A DNA stretch of 11,687 bases from an uncultured Eubacterium sp. (lineage in GTDB: Bacteria > Bacillota > Clostridia > Lachnospirales > Lachnospiraceae), in contig CANPET010000031.1 in NCBI GenBank assembly GCA_947573465.1, forward strand, positions 1 to 11,687, given 5' to 3'. The notes under the pieces are model-generated. The model was not told the DNA's origin. It saw nothing but the letters and a program-made list of their open reading frames with translations, and did not search any database. Positions 5,716 to 11,687 of this stretch are shown piece after piece. Every line of letters starts with the position of its first letter. Positions within the stretch are counted from its first letter, which is position 1. The position numbers and the translations under genes are program-made.

Positions 5716-6486
5716 ATGAATTTCATTGGTGCTGGGATTACAGATATTGGAATAAGTAAAATGACAAATCAAGACAGCATAAGCATTAAAATAGCCAAGG
5801 CAGACACAAAAGGAAATATTGCCATGGGGATTATATGTGATGGGATGGGTGGATTGGATAAAGGTGAAGTAGCCAGTGCCACAGTGATAAAAAGATTTGG
5901 AAAATGGTTTGAAGAAGAACTACCGAAGAAAATATTAATAAAAACGCTGGAAGAAATCGGTCAGGAATGGTCAATGATACTAAAAGAGTTAAATTATAGA
6001 ATCATGCAATATGGAAAGCAGCAGAATATAAGTTTAGGAACTACCTTTAGTGGAATATTAATCATAGAAGAACAATATGTCATTGTACATGTAGGTGATT
6101 CCAGAATATATCAAATTACTGAGAAATTGGAGCAGCTAACAGAGGATCAGACTTTCATACAAAGAGAAATAAAGAGAGGGAATATGACTTTAGAACAGGC
6201 TAAAGTTGATTCGAGAAAGAATCTGCTTCTTCAATGTGTTGGAGCATCAAGAGAGGTGACCCCGGAAATAAAGACAGGAGATGTAAACAAAAATACTGTA
6301 TTTATGTTGTGCTCAGATGGATTTAGACATGTTTTAACAGAAGCAGAAATATATCATAATTTAAGTCCTGATACGTTAACAGACAAATCAATTATGGAAT
6401 ATAACAGTAGGCAATTAATTGATTTAGTTAAGAGCAGAAATGAAAAAGATAATATAACTGTGGGCTTGATTAAATGCGTTGGATAA
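5716..6486 (+). CDS. PP2C-family protein serine/threonine phosphatase
   Basis: A 256-residue, soluble, single-domain PPM/PP2C phosphatase, expected to remove phosphate from Ser/Thr using two Mn/Mg ions. Metal-ligand motifs are complete: NQD (Asp20), CDGMGG (Asp42, Gly43), CSDGF (Asp201) and KDNITVG (Asp245). Other family blocks are LGTTFSG (108-113), VHVGDSRIY (124-132) and LTEDQTF (141-147). In the usual G-x-x-R-x-x-N-x-D element the phosphate-binding Arg is Lys15, a conservative change. AGGAGGA at 5702-5708 sits 7 nt before the ATG at 5716, which is preferred to the adjoining GTG at 5713. It lies 25 nt after the FHA gene and 12 nt before the kinase gene, and almost certainly reverses that kinase's phosphorylation. 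Confidence 0.95.
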   Translation: MNFIGAGITDIGISKMTNQDSISIKIAKADTKGNIAMGIICDGMGGLDKGEVASATVIKRFGKWFEEELPKKILIKTLEEIGQEWSMILKELNYRIMQYGKQQNISLGTTFSGILIIEEQYVIVHVGDSRIYQITEKLEQLTEDQTFIQREIKRGNMTLEQAKVDSRKNLLLQCVGASREVTPEIKTGDVNKNTVFMLCSDGFRHVLTEAEIYHNLSPDTLTDKSIMEYNSRQLIDLVKSRNEKDNITVGLIKCVG

Positions 6487-6498
6487 GGTGGTGGACAA

Positions 6499-8199
6499 GT
6501 GGCAACAGAAATCGGAACAGTAGTAGATGGAAAGTATGAAATATTAAAACTGATAGGCACAGGTGGAATGTCATATGTTTATCTGGCGATGGATAAACGA
6601 TTGAACAAACAGTGGGCAGTTAAAGAAATCAAGAAGAGTGCTAATGGAAAGAATGATGAGATTATAGAAAACAGCTTGCTGGCAGAAGCAAATCTTATGA
6701 AGAGATTAGATCATCCGGCACTTCCACGTATTGTAGATATCATTGATAATGGGCAGACAATATACATTATCATGGATTATATAGAAGGTGAATCACTAGA
6801 CAAGATATTGAATGAGTACGGTGCACAGCCTCAGGAATTGGTAATTGATTGGGCAAAACAGGTGTGTGATGCGTTGGGGTATCTGCATTCGCAGAAACCG
6901 CCAATTATATATCGTGATATGAAACCTGCCAATATTATGTTAAAGCCGGAAGGAAATATTAAGATTATTGACTTTGGTATTGCCAGAGAATATAAGGAAC
7001 AAAATTTAGCAGATACAAAGGTTCTGGGAACAAAAGGATATGCATCGCCGGAACATTATGGTAACAGGCAGACGGATGCAAGATCGGATATATATACGTT
7101 AGGTATGACCATGCACCATTTACTGACAGGTGTAGATCCAAGACCAGCGGATTATATGTATGCGCCGATACGCCAGTGGAACCCGGAACTGTCAGGTGGT
7201 TTGGAGAGAATCATAGATAAATGTACAGCCCTTGACCCGGAAGACAGATATCAGAACTGTAATGAGTTAATGTATGCGTTAGACCATTACGAAGAAGAGG
7301 ATGGTGTCTACAAAAAGAAACAAAAAAGAAAATTGATATCATTTATAGCCACTGCGGCAACTACGATAATAATGCTTTGCGTGGGTGCTTTTGGAAATGT
7401 TATGGCATCTTATGAAAATAATAAAGATTATGACCAAAAGATAAACATTTCAACCTCGACACCTTACGATACAAAAGTTAAGACATATCTTGAGGCAATT
7501 GACATATTTAAGGGGGATACGAGGGCTTATATCAAGCTGCTTCAAGCCTACAAGGATAATGGAAAGTTTGGAAATGAGGAGAGCAAGCAGTTTGAGGCGA
7601 AGTACAATGCCAACAAGGGTGAGATAAGCAGAAACCAGAAGGATGCGTTGGAATTGTACTATGAGGCAGGAACGACATATTTTTATATGTATTCTGTGAA
7701 TGGAGAAAATGGTTTTCGGGAGCAGATACAAAGAAGCCTGCCATATTTTAATCTGATTGTAGAATCGAAGGATAAAAGTTTTAAATATTTCAATATCAGT
7801 AATGGGTATGCTACGGTATGTAAATTCTACTCGGAATATGTTTTAAGTGACACAAGTAAAAAGGAACCTACCTATGAAACATACGACAAATTATTAAACA
7901 CTTTGAGTAAGTGCATTCATAATTTGGATGATTATGAGGATGAAGATGCTGCATATGTGAGGTTGGTATTATACCGACAGATTGGGGCTTTATTAAATGA
8001 TCAAAGAAAAGGTTTTGCCCAACTGGGTATAGACAAAAATCAAGTCATTGATATTTTAGACACGATAGATACCAAGACTGAAAAAATGTTTGTAACACAG
8101 CAGGCATCTACGGCAATCAAAGAAGACATAAAGGACAATTGCAGAATATACAGGGAAAGCATAAATGATACATATGAAAATACAGAGGAAAGGAAATAA
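6499..8199 (+). CDS. Membrane Ser/Thr protein kinase (PknB-like) with a helical extracytoplasmic domain
   Basis: A 566-residue protein. The cytoplasmic kinase domain (about 11-265) is complete: glycine loop GTGGMSYVY (20-28), ATP-anchoring Lys42, helix-C Glu63, catalytic YRDMKPAN (138-145, Asp140; Tyr replaces the usual His), DFG (158-160), activation segment with TKVLGTKG, then ASPE (182-185) and RSDIYTLG. A basic KKKQKRK stretch (272-278) precedes one membrane helix (about 279-299), orienting the C-terminal 265 residues outside. That part lacks PASTA repeats; it is predicted helical and TPR-like (about 327-530), with YLEAIDIF and AYIKLLQAY. The start is a GTG at 6499, forced by a stop at 6484; the purine-rich AAGGTGGTGG upstream serves as ribosome site. 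It lies between the phosphatase (12 nt) and the small membrane protein (5 nt), a tight operon. The signal sensed outside is unknown. Confidence 0.94.
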   Translation: MATEIGTVVDGKYEILKLIGTGGMSYVYLAMDKRLNKQWAVKEIKKSANGKNDEIIENSLLAEANLMKRLDHPALPRIVDIIDNGQTIYIIMDYIEGESLDKILNEYGAQPQELVIDWAKQVCDALGYLHSQKPPIIYRDMKPANIMLKPEGNIKIIDFGIAREYKEQNLADTKVLGTKGYASPEHYGNRQTDARSDIYTLGMTMHHLLTGVDPRPADYMYAPIRQWNPELSGGLERIIDKCTALDPEDRYQNCNELMYALDHYEEEDGVYKKKQKRKLISFIATAATTIIMLCVGAFGNVMASYENNKDYDQKINISTSTPYDTKVKTYLEAIDIFKGDTRAYIKLLQAYKDNGKFGNEESKQFEAKYNANKGEISRNQKDALELYYEAGTTYFYMYSVNGENGFREQIQRSLPYFNLIVESKDKSFKYFNISNGYATVCKFYSEYVLSDTSKKEPTYETYDKLLNTLSKCIHNLDDYEDEDAAYVRLVLYRQIGALLNDQRKGFAQLGIDKNQVIDILDTIDTKTEKMFVTQQASTAIKEDIKDNCRIYRESINDTYENTEERK

Positions 8200-8204
8200 A
8201 AATT

Positions 8205-8651
8205 ATGGCACAAATATACACAATAATTTCTATCACAGCCTTTTCTCTTGCAGGAATATTTTTCCTGACATCTTGTTTTCTTTGGTTTAAGTTTGGAATT
8301 ATGAAAATCATTGGTGACCTCAGTGGTAGAACCGCTAAAAAGTCTATTGAACAGATGAGAGCTAACAATGAGAAAACAGGCAGAAAGGATTTCAGACCAA
8401 CTCCTGTAGCAAAGGAGAGAGGAAAACTGACAGAGACGATAGATAAACAGGAAGGAAAAGCTTTTGAATCCAAAGCAGTTCCTGTAATTGACAATATGGC
8501 GACTGAACCATTGAATGAGAATGAAATTATGGGAACAGAGCTATTACAGGAAGGAACGGAAGTTTTAGAGGAAAGCATTGATAATGCAAAAGTAGAAAAT
8601 ATAGAAATTTTGGAAAGTATCACATTGATACACTCAGATGAAATTATATAA
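8205..8651 (+). CDS. Small single-pass membrane protein with Thr-x-x-Leu motifs in its cytoplasmic tail
   Basis: A 148-residue protein with no named family that I can assign confidently. Residues about 5-28 form one hydrophobic membrane helix, followed by basic residues (Lys29, Lys34, Arg42, Lys45, Lys46), so the tail should lie in the cytoplasm. GDLSGRTAKKSIEQMR (37-52) looks like a conserved juxtamembrane block that I recall from similar small proteins near Firmicutes kinase genes. The acidic tail carries ATEPL (Thr100), GTELL (Thr111) and GTEVL (Thr118), the same Thr-x-x-Leu pattern as the FHA protein's linker. It starts 5 nt after the kinase stop with a GA-rich ribosome site (agaggaaagga), consistent with coupled expression. 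I infer a kinase substrate and FHA docking partner at the membrane. Confidence 0.75.
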   Translation: MAQIYTIISITAFSLAGIFFLTSCFLWFKFGIMKIIGDLSGRTAKKSIEQMRANNEKTGRKDFRPTPVAKERGKLTETIDKQEGKAFESKAVPVIDNMATEPLNENEIMGTELLQEGTEVLEESIDNAKVENIEILESITLIHSDEII

Positions 8652-8675
8652 AAAATGCAAAAGGGAGATTGAATT

Positions 8676-11600
8676 ATGATGAAGAGTACAAAGTTAAGAA
8701 GAGCAGTAGCAATTATTCTTTCATTGCTTATGCTTGTGGGAGTAATTCCGGAGAATGTGGCACTGTATGCAGCAGCAGATGAAGTGGAGACAATAAGTGA
8801 AACGGAAGAATTAAAAAAATTAACGGTAACAGTTAAAGGGTGTGAGGGAAAATATGATGGAAAAGAGTATGATGCAGTAGAAATTCAAGGGGATTATGAA
8901 CCTGCAATTGTTACATATGTAGTAGATGGAGAGGAAATGAAAGAGGCTAAAATTAAAGAGCCAGGCGAAAAGAAAATTGTAGTAAAAATAAATAAAGAAG
9001 GATACGAAGAGTGGGTGTCCGAAGAAATAACAGCAAAGATGGAAAAAGGAGAAATATCAGAGAACATGATATATTCTTCTGATAAAAAAAGTTCTATAGT
9101 GAAGGGATATGAAAAAAAATATGATGTAAATTCAGATGAAGAAACACAATATGATGCGGTAGTATTGGACGATAAATGGAAAGACTTCGACGAATATACA
9201 TTTGAATATAGTGAAGATGATGGAGTAACGTGGTCAGATAATAAACCTAAAATTGCTAATACTGTAAGTGAAAAATTAATTAAAGTTAAAATATCTAGAG
9301 ATTATTATGAAACTAGAATTGTTGAAGTTAAGGCAAAGGTTACCGAGGCTGAAATAACAGGCATTAAGGTAATCCCATATGGTTCAAATAACGAAGCATA
9401 TGATGGGAAATTACATAACGTGGCGATGGTAGAGTATGAGGAAGGAATAGAAAAAGGAAACTACACCATTTACTGTGGCGACAAAAAGGATGAGAATGGA
9501 GAAATTAATTATAAAGAATATAAAGAAGATAATATTCCAAAGATACAATTTTGTGAAGAGAAAACTTTTTATATAAAAATTGAAGGTAAAAATTGTAAAA
9601 CAACAGAAACGACCTATAGTGCAAGAGTGTATCCAGCGGAAATAGAAGGGGTTATTTGTAGTACATATAGTGGAACTTTTAATGGTAAAAATCATTCAGC
9701 ATTAAATATTACAGGAACAAATGACAAATGGGATACAATTGAATATACAACTTATGAAGGTGAATATGACAAAGAAAAAAAATATGAATGGTCAGAGGAT
9801 ATACCACAAGTATATGGTCCTTCTAACTTGAAATATGCAGTAAGAATAACAAGAAATGATAAAACAGGTTATGAGAATTATACTCAAAAATATTTTATAG
9901 ACCAGACGGTAAATATAAGTCAGAGCACTCAAGAACTGAAGTTTGAAAATGAAAGCCCAATAACAATTTCATATAAAAGTTCAGAGGATAAAAAAAATAC
10001 ATTTACAGTCACAGCTCATACAGATGCGTTGAAGAAAGACGACAGTAATCAATTGGGTGGCAGTATTACATACAGTATTATTGAGGCAACCCCAATTATA
10101 GATGAGGTAACAGGTATAGAAAAAGCAATTGCCACAGTAGATGCTGAATCTGGAAAGATAACATATTTTGGTGTTGGAACAATTAAAGTTCAAGCGAAAA
10201 TTAGTGGAGATACTTACTATAAGTCAGCAGAAACAAAAGTACTTGTGATTAACATAGAGTATGTTGATGTACCGAAATATTCAATGACAGCATCACAATA
10301 TACTGAAAAGGACGAGAAAGGTAATCCGGTATGCGAGTGGTATAGTTGTGCAGAAGAAACTGAAGGATTTAAGATAACAGCACCAGAAGGTTGGGAAGTA
10401 ATAAAAGGTACGAATTCAGTTGATGCTAAAGAATGGGATACAAAGATTACAGAAACAAAGGAAGGCGTATATTCGGAGTATAAGGTTGCCTTTAAGAATG
10501 TAGACACACAAGAAATAACAGAGTTAGTTGAAATACCAAAGTTTGCAATTGATACCACGAATCCTACGATAGAGAAAATTACATTCAAAGAGCAAGAAAT
10601 ACCGTTTATTGCAAGAATGCTATCTTTTGGATATTTTGCTAATGCTAGAGTAGAAATTACTGTTAAGACTGCTGACGTATCAAATAGCTCAGGTTTAAAT
10701 AGAATAGAAATGAGAAAATGTGTGGACGAGGATGCAAAAATACTTGATATTAATAAACAGATAAAGGAACCAGATAAAGAAGGAAACGTTGCATTTGAGA
10801 TTGAACCAGATTTTGAAGGATATTTTAGATTAAAAGCAATTGACAATGTTGGAAGAGAATCGGAGTGGGTGGGACCTAATGAGAAAAATTCCAATGTAAG
10901 AGATAATAAGGGATACACAATGTTGGAAACCGAAAATCCAATTGTATCAAATGATATTACAGTTACATCATTAGATAATGATAGAGTATATAATTCAATT
11001 TATGGTGGAAATGTTTGTTTTTCATTTACAGCACAAGATACGAAGTCAGGACTATTTAAAGTTGCTGTAAAAGTAAAAGGAGAAGAAAAGGATAGAGAGG
11101 ATGAATATTTATATTCTGGCTATCCAAAGACTTATAAAGAAAATAAAATTACTAATGAGATACTATTCAATGATATTAACACGACAAAAATAAAGGCTAA
11201 TAAAAATGACGGTTCTTATACAGTAAGCGTGGATGTTGAAGATAATGCTGGTAATAAAATAGATACATTAACAAAAACTGTATATAAGGATACAACATAT
11301 CCAGTTATAACAGGATTTGAATTTATACCAGAAAGAAACATCGATGTGAGTAAAGATGAAGATACGAATTTATATAAAGTAGTTCAGATTACAGACTATG
11401 GTTTTTATTTCCAAGAAGCAGCATATGTAACAATTCATGCAGAAGATATAAAGCAAGATAATGAATGCGCTTCAGGTGTAAAGACTATTACATATATTGC
11501 AGAGGATTTAAAAGGTAATAAGCAGTATAGTGGGACAAAGGCAGTAAAAGAAGGGAAAATAGAATTTAAAATAGATAAGGATTTTAAAGGACAAATTTAT

Positions 11601-11687
11601 GCTTATGCAACAGATATGGTTGGAAATACTCCGATGAATGCTGTGAAGCCTATTAGCGATAAACATAATTATTGTGATTCAATTCTA
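8676..11687 (+). CDS. Large secreted repeat protein (MBG-like and Ig-like domains), 3' end outside the window
   Basis: The frame is open from the ATG at 8676 to the last base, giving 1004 residues with no stop. GGGAG (8663-8667) lies 8 nt before the ATG. A signal peptide is clear: Lys/Arg-rich start, hydrophobic core (about 10-25) and a likely cleavage in the ALYAAAD region (about 31-36). Four repeats of 90 or so residues follow, anchored by Tyr-Asp-Gly-Lys-type motifs at residues 60, 149, 242 and 335. They resemble MBG-like domains of gut Firmicutes adhesins (typically YDGKxH, then a W..P stretch, then V.I....Y). Residues about 421-525 look like a bacterial Ig-like (BIg2) domain. After a segment I cannot assign (about 526-625), a second repeat family of about 123 residues starts near 626, 749 and 873. 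No sortase signal or wall-binding domain is visible because the C-terminus is missing. It is 24 nt after the small membrane protein and probably in the same operon. Confidence 0.85.
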   Translation, partial: MMKSTKLRRAVAIILSLLMLVGVIPENVALYAAADEVETISETEELKKLTVTVKGCEGKYDGKEYDAVEIQGDYEPAIVTYVVDGEEMKEAKIKEPGEKKIVVKINKEGYEEWVSEEITAKMEKGEISENMIYSSDKKSSIVKGYEKKYDVNSDEETQYDAVVLDDKWKDFDEYTFEYSEDDGVTWSDNKPKIANTVSEKLIKVKISRDYYETRIVEVKAKVTEAEITGIKVIPYGSNNEAYDGKLHNVAMVEYEEGIEKGNYTIYCGDKKDENGEINYKEYKEDNIPKIQFCEEKTFYIKIEGKNCKTTETTYSARVYPAEIEGVICSTYSGTFNGKNHSALNITGTNDKWDTIEYTTYEGEYDKEKKYEWSEDIPQVYGPSNLKYAVRITRNDKTGYENYTQKYFIDQTVNISQSTQELKFENESPITISYKSSEDKKNTFTVTAHTDALKKDDSNQLGGSITYSIIEATPIIDEVTGIEKAIATVDAESGKITYFGVGTIKVQAKISGDTYYKSAETKVLVINIEYVDVPKYSMTASQYTEKDEKGNPVCEWYSCAEETEGFKITAPEGWEVIKGTNSVDAKEWDTKITETKEGVYSEYKVAFKNVDTQEITELVEIPKFAIDTTNPTIEKITFKEQEIPFIARMLSFGYFANARVEITVKTADVSNSSGLNRIEMRKCVDEDAKILDINKQIKEPDKEGNVAFEIEPDFEGYFRLKAIDNVGRESEWVGPNEKNSNVRDNKGYTMLETENPIVSNDITVTSLDNDRVYNSIYGGNVCFSFTAQDTKSGLFKVAVKVKGEEKDREDEYLYSGYPKTYKENKITNEILFNDINTTKIKANKNDGSYTVSVDVEDNAGNKIDTLTKTVYKDTTYPVITGFEFIPERNIDVSKDEDTNLYKVVQITDYGFYFQEAAYVTIHAEDIKQDNECASGVKTITYIAEDLKGNKQYSGTKAVKEGKIEFKIDKDFKGQIYAYATDMVGNTPMNAVKPISDKHNYCDSIL

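Noticed and set aside
8117..8623. A 168-codon - strand open frame over the small membrane protein gene
   Set aside because: It overlaps the kinase end and the whole membrane protein gene in antisense, lacks a ribosome site and shows no recognisable domain.
10217..10918. A 233-codon open frame on the - strand within the surface protein gene
   Set aside because: It is antisense to a continuous signal-peptide-led frame, matches no family and is Ser/Thr/Phe-rich as expected of a shadow frame.
1..11687. CRISPR array, tRNA/rRNA genes, IS elements or integrase/attachment sites
   Set aside because: I found no regularly spaced direct repeats with unique spacers, no tRNA-like cloverleaf or rRNA segments, and no transposase-flanking inverted repeats; the Rpn gene alone is not proof of a mobile element.

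Overview
The window looks like low-GC Firmicutes DNA, most likely class Clostridia and plausibly Lachnospiraceae. The grounds are the AT-rich sequence, the strong AGGAGG-type ribosome sites, the rbfA/nrnA-truB-ribF gene order and the protein families downstream. I cannot fix genus or species by eye.

Region 1 (1-2670) is a conserved housekeeping block on the + strand. It holds the 3' end of a DHH/DHHA1 phosphoesterase (NrnA type, 5' end outside the window), truB (tRNA pseudouridine-55 synthase) and ribF (bifunctional riboflavin kinase/FAD synthetase). A hairpin-U terminator lies just before the ribF ribosome site and another follows ribF. The gene that commonly follows ribF in related genomes, rpsO, is not here, so the accessory DNA begins at the ribF terminator.

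Region 2 (2700-3870) is a single gene for a Rpn-family PD-(D/E)XK nuclease ('recombination-promoting nuclease/putative transposase'). It has its own promoter candidate, a ten-copy 12-bp coding repeat near its 3' end, and a terminator. An in-frame internal ATG with a purine-rich upstream stretch could produce a short C-terminal isoform, as described for other Rpn loci.

Region 3 (3906-11687, running off the right edge) is the most interesting part. A divergent XRE-type repressor gene (- strand) faces a tightly packed five-gene + strand cluster: a DUF6382-like/FHA protein, a PP2C phosphatase, a membrane Ser/Thr kinase, a small single-pass membrane protein, and a large secreted repeat protein (at least 1004 residues, incomplete). 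The cluster promoter (TTGAAA, 17 bp, TATAAT) is overlaid by two identical palindromes exactly 20 bp apart, a convincing operator pair.

The acidic linker of the FHA protein carries seven Thr-x-x-Leu motifs, and the cytoplasmic tail of the small membrane protein carries three more. FHA domains bind phosphothreonine and often read the +3 residue. I therefore infer a membrane-spanning threonine-phosphorylation module. In this model the kinase (outer domain all-helical, not PASTA) phosphorylates these Thr-x-x-Leu sites, the FHA domain reads them, PP2C erases them, and the large surface protein is the envelope partner or output. The genes and motifs are visible; the circuit is inference.
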